From: Phytopythium helicoides
Taxonomy: Eukaryota; Oomycota; Peronosporomycetes; Pythiales; Pythiaceae
Direction: 5' to 3'
Assembly (NCBI GenBank): GCA_024867545.1
Contig: JANFNE010000072.1
Span: 1-54,469 of the forward strand
DNA: 54,469 bases
Numbering within the stretch: the first letter of the stretch is position 1; every line of letters starts with the position of its first letter. Positions 10,501 to 23,900 of the stretch are shown piece by piece. The notes beneath the pieces were generated by a model. It was not told where the DNA came from. It saw only the letters and a list, made by a program, of their open reading frames with translations, and made no database searches. A program made the translations under genes and the position numbers.

Positions 10501-13500
10501 CTTGCGTGACGAGTCCAACATGACATGGTCGGACGTGGTCGTTTCCACACCTCTAGACATGCCGCCACAATGTGCGCGCGCGGACGCATCGCGCGCGCTC
10601 AGTTGGAGGTCTCCAAACGGAGGTCCTTGCGTGACGAGTCCAACATGACATGGTCGGACGTGGTCGTTTCCACACCTCTAGACATGCCGCCACAATGTGC
10701 GCGCGCGGACGCATCGCGCGCGCTCAGTTGGAGGTCTCCAAACGGAGGTCCTTGCGTGACGAGTCCAACATGACATGGTCGGACGTGGTCGTTTCCACAC
10801 CTCTAGACATGCCGCCACAATGTGCGCGCGCGGACGCATCGCGCGCGCTCAGTTGGAGGTCTCCAAACGGAGGTCCTTGCGTGACGAGTCCAACATGACA
10901 TGGTCGGACGTGGTCGTTTCCACACCTCTAGACATGCCGCCACAATGTGCGCGCGCGGACGCATCGCGCGCGCTCAGTTGGAGGTCTCCAAACGGAGGTC
11001 CTTGCGTGACGAGTCCAACATGACATGGTCGGACGTGGTCGTTTCCACACCTCTAGACATGCCGCCACAATGTGCGCGCGCGGACGCATCGCGCGCGCTC
11101 AGTTGGAGGTCTCCAAACGGAGGTCCTTGCGTGACGAGTCCAACATGACATGGTCGGACGTGGTCGTTTCCACACCTCTAGACATGCCGCCACAATGTGC
11201 GCGCGCGGACGCATCGCGCGCGCTCAGTTGGAGGTCTCCAAACGGAGGTCCTTGCGTGACGAGTCCAACATGACATGGTCGGACGTGGTCGTTTCCACAC
11301 CTCTAGACATGCCGCCACAATGTGCGCGCGCGGACGCATCGCGCGCGCTCAGTTGGAGGTCTCCAAACGGAGGTCCTTGCGTGACGAGTCCAACATGACA
11401 TGGTCGGACGTGGTCGTTTCCACACCTCTAGACATGCCGCCACAATGTGCGCGCGCGGACGCATCGCGCGCGCTCAGTTGGAGGTCTCCAAACGGAGGTC
11501 CTTGCGTGACGAGTCCAACATGACATGGTCGGACGTGGTCGTTTCCACACCTCTAGACATGCCGCCACAATGTGCGCGCGCGGACGCATCGCGCGCGCTC
11601 AGTTGGAGGTCTCCAAACGGAGGTCCTTGCGTGACGAGTCCAACATGACATGGTCGGACGTGGTCGTTTCCACACCTCTAGACATGCCGCCACAATGTGC
11701 GCGCGCGGACGCATCGCGCGCGCTCAGTTGGAGGTCTCCAAACGGAGGTCCTTGCGTGACGAGTCCAACATGACATGGTCGGACGTGGTCGTTTCCACAC
11801 CTCTAGACATGCCGCCACAATGTGCGCGCGCGGACGCATCGCGCGCGCTCAGTTGGAGGTCTCCAAACGGAGGTCCTTGCGTGACGAGTCCAACATGACA
11901 TGGTCGGACGTGGTCGTTTCCACACCTCTAGACATGCCGCCACAATGTGCGCGCGCGGACGCATCGCGCGCGCTCAGTTGGAGGTCTCCAAACGGAGGTC
12001 CTTGCGTGACGAGTCCAACATGACATGGTCGGACGTGGTCGTTTCCACACCTCTAGACATGCCGCCACAATGTGCGCGCGCGGACGCATCGCGCGCGCTC
12101 AGTTGGAGGTCTCCAAACGGAGGTCCTTGCGTGACGAGTCCAACATGACATGGTCGGACGTGGTCGTTTCCACACCTCTAGACATGCCGCCACAATGTGC
12201 GCGCGCGGACGCATCGCGCGCGCTCAGTTGGAGGTCTCCAAACGGAGGTCCTTGCGTGACGAGTCCAACATGACATGGTCGGACGTGGTCGTTTCCACAC
12301 CTCTAGACATGCCGCCACAATGTGCGCGCGCGGACGCATCGCGCGCGCTCAGTTGGAGGTCTCCAAACGGAGGTCCTTGCGTGACGAGTCCAACATGACA
12401 TGGTCGGACGTGGTCGTTTCCACACCTCTAGACATGCCGCCACAATGTGCGCGCGCGGACGCATCGCGCGCGCTCAGTTGGAGGTCTCCAAACGGAGGTC
12501 CTTGCGTGACGAGTCCAACATGACATGGTCGGACGTGGTCGTTTCCACACCTCTAGACATGCCGCCACAATGTGCGCGCGCGGACGCATCGCGCGCGCTC
12601 AGTTGGAGGTCTCCAAACGGAGGTCCTTGCGTGACGAGTCCAACATGACATGGTCGGACGTGGTCGTTTCCACACCTCTAGACATGCCGCCACAATGTGC
12701 GCGCGCGGACGCATCGCGCGCGCTCAGTTGGAGGTCTCCAAACGGAGGTCCTTGCGTGACGAGTCCAACATGACATGGTCGGACGTGGTCGTTTCCACAC
12801 CTCTAGACATGCCGCCACAATGTGCGCGCGCGGACGCATCGCGCGCGCTCAGTTGGAGGTCTCCAAACGGAGGTCCTTGCGTGACGAGTCCAACATGACA
12901 TGGTCGGACGTGGTCGTTTCCACACCTCTAGACATGCCGCCACAATGTGCGCGCGCGGACGCATCGCGCGCGCTCAGTTGGAGGTCTCCAAACGGAGGTC
13001 CTTGCGTGACGAGTCCAACATGACATGGTCGGACGTGGTCGTTTCCACACCTCTAGACATGCCGCCACAATGTGCGCGCGCGGACGCATCGCGCGCGCTC
13101 AGTTGGAGGTCTCCAAACGGAGGTCCTTGCGTGACGAGTCCAACATGACATGGTCGGACGTGGTCGTTTCCACACCTCTAGACATGCCGCCACAATGTGC
13201 GCGCGCGGACGCATCGCGCGCGCTCAGTTGGAGGTCTCCAAACGGAGGTCCTTGCGTGACGAGTCCAACATGACATGGTCGGACGTGGTCGTTTCCACAC
13301 CTCTAGACATGCCGCCACAATGTGCGCGCGCGGACGCATCGCGCGCGCTCAGTTGGAGGTCTCCAAACGGAGGTCCTTGCGTGACGAGTCCAACATGACA
13401 TGGTCGGACGTGGTCGTTTCCACACCTCTAGACATGCCGCCACAATGTGCGCGCGCGGACGCATCGCGCGCGCTCAGTTGGAGGTCTCCAAACGGAGGTC

Positions 13501-14918
13501 CTTGCGTGACGAGTCCAACATGACATGGTCGGACGTGGTCGTTTCCACACCTCTAGACATGCCGCCACAATGTGCGCGCGCGGACGCATCGCGCGCGCTC
13601 AGTTGGAGGTCTCCAAACGGAGGTCCTTGCGTGACGAGTCCAACATGACATGGTCGGACGTGGTCGTTTCCACACCTCTAGACATGCCGCCACAATGTGC
13701 GCGCGCGGACGCATCGCGCGCGCTCAGTTGGAGGTCTCCAAACGGAGGTCCTTGCGTGACGAGTCCAACATGACATGGTCGGACGTGGTCGTTTCCACAC
13801 CTCTAGACATGCCGCCACAATGTGCGCGCGCGGACGCATCGCGCGCGCTCAGTTGGAGGTCTCCAAACGGAGGTCCTTGCGTGACGAGTCCAACATGACA
13901 TGGTCGGACGTGGTCGTTTCCACACCTCTAGACATGCCGCCACAATGTGCGCGCGCGGACGCATCGCGCGCGCTCAGTTGGAGGTCTCCAAACGGAGGTC
14001 CTTGCGTGACGAGTCCAACATGACATGGTCGGACGTGGTCGTTTCCACACCTCTAGACATGCCGCCACAATGTGCGCGCGCGGACGCATCGCGCGCGCTC
14101 AGTTGGAGGTCTCCAAACGGAGGTCCTTGCGTGACGAGTCCAACATGACATGGTCGGACGTGGTCGTTTCCACACCTCTAGACATGCCGCCACAATGTGC
14201 GCGCGCGGACGCATCGCGCGCGCTCAGTTGGAGGTCTCCAAACGGAGGTCCTTGCGTGACGAGTCCAACATGACATGGTCGGACGTGGTCGTTTCCACAC
14301 CTCTAGACATGCCGCCACAATGTGCGCGCGCGGACGCATCGCGCGCGCTCAGTTGGAGGTCTCCAAACGGAGGTCCTTGCGTGACGAGTCCAACATGACA
14401 TGGTCGGACGTGGTCGTTTCCACACCTCTAGACATGCCGCCACAATGTGCGCGCGCGGACGCATCGCGCGCGCTCAGTTGGAGGTCTCCAAACGGAGGTC
14501 CTTGCGTGACGAGTCCAACATGACATGGTCGGACGTGGTCGTTTCCACACCTCTAGACATGCCGCCACAATGTGCGCGCGCGGACGCATCGCGCGCGCTC
14601 AGTTGGAGGTCTCCAAACGGAGGTCCTTGCGTGACGAGTCCAACATGACATGGTCGGACGTGGTCGTTTCCACACCTCTAGACATGCCGCCACAATGTGC
14701 GCGCGCGGACGCATCGCGCGCGCTCAGTTGGAGGTCTCCAAACGGAGGTCCTTGCGTGACGAGTCCAACATGACATGGTCGGACGTGGTCGTTTCCACAC
14801 CTCTAGACATGCCGCCACAATGTGCGCGCGCGGACGCATCGCGCGCGCTCAGTTGGAGGTCTCCAAACGGAGGTCCTTGCCGTGACGAGTCCACCATGAC
14901 ATGGTCGGACGTGGTCGT
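7525..14918 (+). repeat. Satellite block B: homogeneous double-variant sub-family, 59 copies
   Basis: Every monomer carries C to A at offset 92 (7616 through 14866, 59 copies) and C to T at offset 18 (7667 through 14918, 59 copies). The first monomer has only the A change and the last only the T change, so 59 copies of a unit running from offset 92 to the next offset 18 were amplified. The A change also appears alone in block A at 993 and 2117, which suggests it is ancestral; the T change is seen nowhere else. I saw no other variant in the block until its right boundary, where a C is inserted at 14881 and A becomes C at 14894. Confidence 0.92.
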
Positions 14919-17900
14919 TTCCACACCTCTAGACATGCCGCCACAATGTGCGCGCGCGGACGCATCGCGCGCGCTCAGTTGGAGGTCTCCACACGGAGGT
15001 CCTTGCGTGACGAGTCCAACATGACATGGTCGGACGTGGTCGCTTCCACACCTCTAGACATGCCGCCACAATGTGCGCGCGCGGACGCATCGCGCGCGCT
15101 CAGTTGGAGGTCTCCACACGGAGGTCCTTGCGTGACGAGTCCAACATGACATGGTCGGACGTGGTCGCTTCCACACCTCTAGACATGCCGCCACAATGTG
15201 CGCGCGCGGACGCATCGCGCGCGCTCAGTTGGAGGTCTCCACACGGAGGTCCTTGCGTGACGAGTCCAACATGACATGGTCGGACGTGGTCGCTTCCACA
15301 CCTCTAGACATGCCGCCACAATGTGCGCGCGCGGACGCATCGCGCGCGCTCAGTTGGAGGTCTCCACACGGAGGTCCTTGCGTGACGAGTCCAACATGAC
15401 ATGGTCGGACGTGGTCGCTTCCACACCTCTAGACATGCCGCCACAATGTGCGCGCGCGGACGCATCGCGCGCGCTCAGTTGGAGGTCTCCACACGGAGGT
15501 CCTTGCGTGACGAGTCCAACATGACATGGTCGGACGTGGTCGCTTCCACACCTCTAGACATGCCGCCACAATGTGCGCGCGCGGACGCATCGCGCGCGCT
15601 CAGTTGGAGGTCTCCACACGGAGGTCCTTGCGTGACGAGTCCAACATGACATGGTCGGACGTGGTCGCTTCCACACCTCTAGACATGCCGCCACAATGTG
15701 CGCGCGCGGACGCATCGCGCGCGCTCAGTTGGAGGTCTCCACACGGAGGTCCTTGCGTGACGAGTCCAACATGACATGGTCGGACGTGGTCGCTTCCACA
15801 CCTCTAGACATGCCGCCACAATGTGCGCGCGCGGACGCATCGCGCGCGCTCAGTTGGAGGTCTCCACACGGAGGTCCTTGCGTGACGAGTCCAACATGAC
15901 ATGGTCGGACGTGGTCGCTTCCACACCTCTAGACATGCCGCCACAATGTGCGCGCGCGGACGCATCGCGCGCGCTCAGTTGGAGGTCTCCACACGGAGGT
16001 CCTTGCGTGACGAGTCCAACATGACATGGTCGGACGTGGTCGCTTCCACACCTCTAGACATGCCGCCACAATGTGCGCGCGCGGACGCATCGCGCGCGCT
16101 CAGTTGGAGGTCTCCACACGGAGGTCCTTGCGTGACGAGTCCAACATGACATGGTCGGACGTGGTCGCTTCCACACCTCTAGACATGCCGCCACAATGTG
16201 CGCGCGCGGACGCATCGCGCGCGCTCAGTTGGAGGTCTCCACACGGAGGTCCTTGCGTGACGAGTCCAACATGACATGGTCGGACGTGGTCGCTTCCACA
16301 CCTCTAGACATGCCGCCACAATGTGCGCGCGCGGACGCATCGCGCGCGCTCAGTTGGAGGTCTCCACACGGAGGTCCTTGCGTGACGAGTCCAACATGAC
16401 ATGGTCGGACGTGGTCGCTTCCACACCTCTAGACATGCCGCCACAATGTGCGCGCGCGGACGCATCGCGCGCGCTCAGTTGGAGGTCTCCACACGGAGGT
16501 CCTTGCGTGACGAGTCCAACATGACATGGTCGGACGTGGTCGCTTCCACACCTCTAGACATGCCGCCACAATGTGCGCGCGCGGACGCATCGCGCGCGCT
16601 CAGTTGGAGGTCTCCACACGGAGGTCCTTGCGTGACGAGTCCAACATGACATGGTCGGACGTGGTCGCTTCCACACCTCTAGACATGCCGCCACAATGTG
16701 CGCGCGCGGACGCATCGCGCGCGCTCAGTTGGAGGTCTCCACACGGAGGTCCTTGCGTGACGAGTCCAACATGACATGGTCGGACGTGGTCGCTTCCACA
16801 CCTCTAGACATGCCGCCACAATGTGCGCGCGCGGACGCATCGCGCGCGCTCAGTTGGAGGTCTCCACACGGAGGTCCTTGCGTGACGAGTCCAACATGAC
16901 ATGGTCGGACGTGGTCGCTTCCACACCTCTAGACATGCCGCCACAATGTGCGCGCGCGGACGCATCGCGCGCGCTCAGTTGGAGGTCTCCACACGGAGGT
17001 CCTTGCGTGACGAGTCCAACATGACATGGTCGGACGTGGTCGCTTCCACACCTCTAGACATGCCGCCACAATGTGCGCGCGCGGACGCATCGCGCGCGCT
17101 CAGTTGGAGGTCTCCACACGGAGGTCCTTGCGTGACGAGTCCAACATGACATGGTCGGACGTGGTCGCTTCCACACCTCTAGACATGCCGCCACAATGTG
17201 CGCGCGCGGACGCATCGCGCGCGCTCAGTTGGAGGTCTCCACACGGAGGTCCTTGCGTGACGAGTCCAACATGACATGGTCGGACGTGGTCGCTTCCACA
17301 CCTCTAGACATGCCGCCACAATGTGCGCGCGCGGACGCATCGCGCGCGCTCAGTTGGAGGTCTCCACACGGAGGTCCTTGCGTGACGAGTCCAACATGAC
17401 ATGGTCGGACGTGGTCGCTTCCACACCTCTAGACATGCCGCCACAATGTGCGCGCGCGGACGCATCGCGCGCGCTCAGTTGGAGGTCTCCACACGGAGGT
17501 CCTTGCGTGACGAGTCCAACATGACATGGTCGGACGTGGTCGCTTCCACACCTCTAGACATGCCGCCACAATGTGCGCGCGCGGACGCATCGCGCGCGCT
17601 CAGTTGGAGGTCTCCACACGGAGGTCCTTGCGTGACGAGTCCAACATGACATGGTCGGACGTGGTCGCTTCCACACCTCTAGACATGCCGCCACAATGTG
17701 CGCGCGCGGACGCATCGCGCGCGCTCAGTTGGAGGTCTCCACACGGAGGTCCTTGCGTGACGAGTCCAACATGACATGGTCGGACGTGGTCGCTTCCACA
17801 CCTCTAGACATGCCGCCACAATGTGCGCGCGCGGACGCATCGCGCGCGCTCAGTTGGAGGTCTCCACACGGAGGTCCTTGCGTGACGAGTCCAACATGAC

Positions 17901-20900
17901 ATGGTCGGACGTGGTCGCTTCCACACCTCTAGACATGCCGCCACAATGTGCGCGCGCGGACGCATCGCGCGCGCTCAGTTGGAGGTCTCCACACGGAGGT
18001 CCTTGCGTGACGAGTCCAACATGACATGGTCGGACGTGGTCGCTTCCACACCTCTAGACATGCCGCCACAATGTGCGCGCGCGGACGCATCGCGCGCGCT
18101 CAGTTGGAGGTCTCCACACGGAGGTCCTTGCGTGACGAGTCCAACATGACATGGTCGGACGTGGTCGCTTCCACACCTCTAGACATGCCGCCACAATGTG
18201 CGCGCGCGGACGCATCGCGCGCGCTCAGTTGGAGGTCTCCACACGGAGGTCCTTGCGTGACGAGTCCAACATGACATGGTCGGACGTGGTCGCTTCCACA
18301 CCTCTAGACATGCCGCCACAATGTGCGCGCGCGGACGCATCGCGCGCGCTCAGTTGGAGGTCTCCACACGGAGGTCCTTGCGTGACGAGTCCAACATGAC
18401 ATGGTCGGACGTGGTCGCTTCCACACCTCTAGACATGCCGCCACAATGTGCGCGCGCGGACGCATCGCGCGCGCTCAGTTGGAGGTCTCCACACGGAGGT
18501 CCTTGCGTGACGAGTCCAACATGACATGGTCGGACGTGGTCGCTTCCACACCTCTAGACATGCCGCCACAATGTGCGCGCGCGGACGCATCGCGCGCGCT
18601 CAGTTGGAGGTCTCCACACGGAGGTCCTTGCGTGACGAGTCCAACATGACATGGTCGGACGTGGTCGCTTCCACACCTCTAGACATGCCGCCACAATGTG
18701 CGCGCGCGGACGCATCGCGCGCGCTCAGTTGGAGGTCTCCACACGGAGGTCCTTGCGTGACGAGTCCAACATGACATGGTCGGACGTGGTCGCTTCCACA
18801 CCTCTAGACATGCCGCCACAATGTGCGCGCGCGGACGCATCGCGCGCGCTCAGTTGGAGGTCTCCACACGGAGGTCCTTGCGTGACGAGTCCAACATGAC
18901 ATGGTCGGACGTGGTCGCTTCCACACCTCTAGACATGCCGCCACAATGTGCGCGCGCGGACGCATCGCGCGCGCTCAGTTGGAGGTCTCCACACGGAGGT
19001 CCTTGCGTGACGAGTCCAACATGACATGGTCGGACGTGGTCGCTTCCACACCTCTAGACATGCCGCCACAATGTGCGCGCGCGGACGCATCGCGCGCGCT
19101 CAGTTGGAGGTCTCCACACGGAGGTCCTTGCGTGACGAGTCCAACATGACATGGTCGGACGTGGTCGCTTCCACACCTCTAGACATGCCGCCACAATGTG
19201 CGCGCGCGGACGCATCGCGCGCGCTCAGTTGGAGGTCTCCACACGGAGGTCCTTGCGTGACGAGTCCAACATGACATGGTCGGACGTGGTCGCTTCCACA
19301 CCTCTAGACATGCCGCCACAATGTGCGCGCGCGGACGCATCGCGCGCGCTCAGTTGGAGGTCTCCACACGGAGGTCCTTGCGTGACGAGTCCAACATGAC
19401 ATGGTCGGACGTGGTCGCTTCCACACCTCTAGACATGCCGCCACAATGTGCGCGCGCGGACGCATCGCGCGCGCTCAGTTGGAGGTCTCCACACGGAGGT
19501 CCTTGCGTGACGAGTCCAACATGACATGGTCGGACGTGGTCGCTTCCACACCTCTAGACATGCCGCCACAATGTGCGCGCGCGGACGCATCGCGCGCGCT
19601 CAGTTGGAGGTCTCCACACGGAGGTCCTTGCGTGACGAGTCCAACATGACATGGTCGGACGTGGTCGCTTCCACACCTCTAGACATGCCGCCACAATGTG
19701 CGCGCGCGGACGCATCGCGCGCGCTCAGTTGGAGGTCTCCACACGGAGGTCCTTGCGTGACGAGTCCAACATGACATGGTCGGACGTGGTCGCTTCCACA
19801 CCTCTAGACATGCCGCCACAATGTGCGCGCGCGGACGCATCGCGCGCGCTCAGTTGGAGGTCTCCACACGGAGGTCCTTGCGTGACGAGTCCAACATGAC
19901 ATGGTCGGACGTGGTCGCTTCCACACCTCTAGACATGCCGCCACAATGTGCGCGCGCGGACGCATCGCGCGCGCTCAGTTGGAGGTCTCCACACGGAGGT
20001 CCTTGCGTGACGAGTCCAACATGACATGGTCGGACGTGGTCGCTTCCACACCTCTAGACATGCCGCCACAATGTGCGCGCGCGGACGCATCGCGCGCGCT
20101 CAGTTGGAGGTCTCCACACGGAGGTCCTTGCGTGACGAGTCCAACATGACATGGTCGGACGTGGTCGCTTCCACACCTCTAGACATGCCGCCACAATGTG
20201 CGCGCGCGGACGCATCGCGCGCGCTCAGTTGGAGGTCTCCACACGGAGGTCCTTGCGTGACGAGTCCAACATGACATGGTCGGACGTGGTCGCTTCCACA
20301 CCTCTAGACATGCCGCCACAATGTGCGCGCGCGGACGCATCGCGCGCGCTCAGTTGGAGGTCTCCACACGGAGGTCCTTGCGTGACGAGTCCAACATGAC
20401 ATGGTCGGACGTGGTCGCTTCCACACCTCTAGACATGCCGCCACAATGTGCGCGCGCGGACGCATCGCGCGCGCTCAGTTGGAGGTCTCCACACGGAGGT
20501 CCTTGCGTGACGAGTCCAACATGACATGGTCGGACGTGGTCGCTTCCACACCTCTAGACATGCCGCCACAATGTGCGCGCGCGGACGCATCGCGCGCGCT
20601 CAGTTGGAGGTCTCCACACGGAGGTCCTTGCGTGACGAGTCCAACATGACATGGTCGGACGTGGTCGCTTCCACACCTCTAGACATGCCGCCACAATGTG
20701 CGCGCGCGGACGCATCGCGCGCGCTCAGTTGGAGGTCTCCACACGGAGGTCCTTGCGTGACGAGTCCAACATGACATGGTCGGACGTGGTCGCTTCCACA
20801 CCTCTAGACATGCCGCCACAATGTGCGCGCGCGGACGCATCGCGCGCGCTCAGTTGGAGGTCTCCACACGGAGGTCCTTGCGTGACGAGTCCAACATGAC

Positions 20901-23900
20901 ATGGTCGGACGTGGTCGCTTCCACACCTCTAGACATGCCGCCACAATGTGCGCGCGCGGACGCATCGCGCGCGCTCAGTTGGAGGTCTCCACACGGAGGT
21001 CCTTGCGTGACGAGTCCAACATGACATGGTCGGACGTGGTCGCTTCCACACCTCTAGACATGCCGCCACAATGTGCGCGCGCGGACGCATCGCGCGCGCT
21101 CAGTTGGAGGTCTCCACACGGAGGTCCTTGCGTGACGAGTCCAACATGACATGGTCGGACGTGGTCGCTTCCACACCTCTAGACATGCCGCCACAATGTG
21201 CGCGCGCGGACGCATCGCGCGCGCTCAGTTGGAGGTCTCCACACGGAGGTCCTTGCGTGACGAGTCCAACATGACATGGTCGGACGTGGTCGCTTCCACA
21301 CCTCTAGACATGCCGCCACAATGTGCGCGCGCGGACGCATCGCGCGCGCTCAGTTGGAGGTCTCCACACGGAGGTCCTTGCGTGACGAGTCCAACATGAC
21401 ATGGTCGGACGTGGTCGCTTCCACACCTCTAGACATGCCGCCACAATGTGCGCGCGCGGACGCATCGCGCGCGCTCAGTTGGAGGTCTCCACACGGAGGT
21501 CCTTGCGTGACGAGTCCAACATGACATGGTCGGACGTGGTCGCTTCCACACCTCTAGACATGCCGCCACAATGTGCGCGCGCGGACGCATCGCGCGCGCT
21601 CAGTTGGAGGTCTCCACACGGAGGTCCTTGCGTGACGAGTCCAACATGACATGGTCGGACGTGGTCGCTTCCACACCTCTAGACATGCCGCCACAATGTG
21701 CGCGCGCGGACGCATCGCGCGCGCTCAGTTGGAGGTCTCCACACGGAGGTCCTTGCGTGACGAGTCCAACATGACATGGTCGGACGTGGTCGCTTCCACA
21801 CCTCTAGACATGCCGCCACAATGTGCGCGCGCGGACGCATCGCGCGCGCTCAGTTGGAGGTCTCCACACGGAGGTCCTTGCGTGACGAGTCCAACATGAC
21901 ATGGTCGGACGTGGTCGCTTCCACACCTCTAGACATGCCGCCACAATGTGCGCGCGCGGACGCATCGCGCGCGCTCAGTTGGAGGTCTCCACACGGAGGT
22001 CCTTGCGTGACGAGTCCAACATGACATGGTCGGACGTGGTCGCTTCCACACCTCTAGACATGCCGCCACAATGTGCGCGCGCGGACGCATCGCGCGCGCT
22101 CAGTTGGAGGTCTCCACACGGAGGTCCTTGCGTGACGAGTCCAACATGACATGGTCGGACGTGGTCGCTTCCACACCTCTAGACATGCCGCCACAATGTG
22201 CGCGCGCGGACGCATCGCGCGCGCTCAGTTGGAGGTCTCCACACGGAGGTCCTTGCGTGACGAGTCCAACATGACATGGTCGGACGTGGTCGCTTCCACA
22301 CCTCTAGACATGCCGCCACAATGTGCGCGCGCGGACGCATCGCGCGCGCTCAGTTGGAGGTCTCCACACGGAGGTCCTTGCGTGACGAGTCCAACATGAC
22401 ATGGTCGGACGTGGTCGCTTCCACACCTCTAGACATGCCGCCACAATGTGCGCGCGCGGACGCATCGCGCGCGCTCAGTTGGAGGTCTCCACACGGAGGT
22501 CCTTGCGTGACGAGTCCAACATGACATGGTCGGACGTGGTCGCTTCCACACCTCTAGACATGCCGCCACAATGTGCGCGCGCGGACGCATCGCGCGCGCT
22601 CAGTTGGAGGTCTCCACACGGAGGTCCTTGCGTGACGAGTCCAACATGACATGGTCGGACGTGGTCGCTTCCACACCTCTAGACATGCCGCCACAATGTG
22701 CGCGCGCGGACGCATCGCGCGCGCTCAGTTGGAGGTCTCCACACGGAGGTCCTTGCGTGACGAGTCCAACATGACATGGTCGGACGTGGTCGCTTCCACA
22801 CCTCTAGACATGCCGCCACAATGTGCGCGCGCGGACGCATCGCGCGCGCTCAGTTGGAGGTCTCCACACGGAGGTCCTTGCGTGACGAGTCCAACATGAC
22901 ATGGTCGGACGTGGTCGCTTCCACACCTCTAGACATGCCGCCACAATGTGCGCGCGCGGACGCATCGCGCGCGCTCAGTTGGAGGTCTCCACACGGAGGT
23001 CCTTGCGTGACGAGTCCAACATGACATGGTCGGACGTGGTCGCTTCCACACCTCTAGACATGCCGCCACAATGTGCGCGCGCGGACGCATCGCGCGCGCT
23101 CAGTTGGAGGTCTCCACACGGAGGTCCTTGCGTGACGAGTCCAACATGACATGGTCGGACGTGGTCGCTTCCACACCTCTAGACATGCCGCCACAATGTG
23201 CGCGCGCGGACGCATCGCGCGCGCTCAGTTGGAGGTCTCCACACGGAGGTCCTTGCGTGACGAGTCCAACATGACATGGTCGGACGTGGTCGCTTCCACA
23301 CCTCTAGACATGCCGCCACAATGTGCGCGCGCGGACGCATCGCGCGCGCTCAGTTGGAGGTCTCCACACGGAGGTCCTTGCGTGACGAGTCCAACATGAC
23401 ATGGTCGGACGTGGTCGCTTCCACACCTCTAGACATGCCGCCACAATGTGCGCGCGCGGACGCATCGCGCGCGCTCAGTTGGAGGTCTCCACACGGAGGT
23501 CCTTGCGTGACGAGTCCAACATGACATGGTCGGACGTGGTCGCTTCCACACCTCTAGACATGCCGCCACAATGTGCGCGCGCGGACGCATCGCGCGCGCT
23601 CAGTTGGAGGTCTCCACACGGAGGTCCTTGCGTGACGAGTCCAACATGACATGGTCGGACGTGGTCGCTTCCACACCTCTAGACATGCCGCCACAATGTG
23701 CGCGCGCGGACGCATCGCGCGCGCTCAGTTGGAGGTCTCCACACGGAGGTCCTTGCGTGACGAGTCCAACATGACATGGTCGGACGTGGTCGCTTCCACA
23801 CCTCTAGACATGCCGCCACAATGTGCGCGCGCGGACGCATCGCGCGCGCTCAGTTGGAGGTCTCCACACGGAGGTCCTTGCGTGACGAGTCCAACATGAC

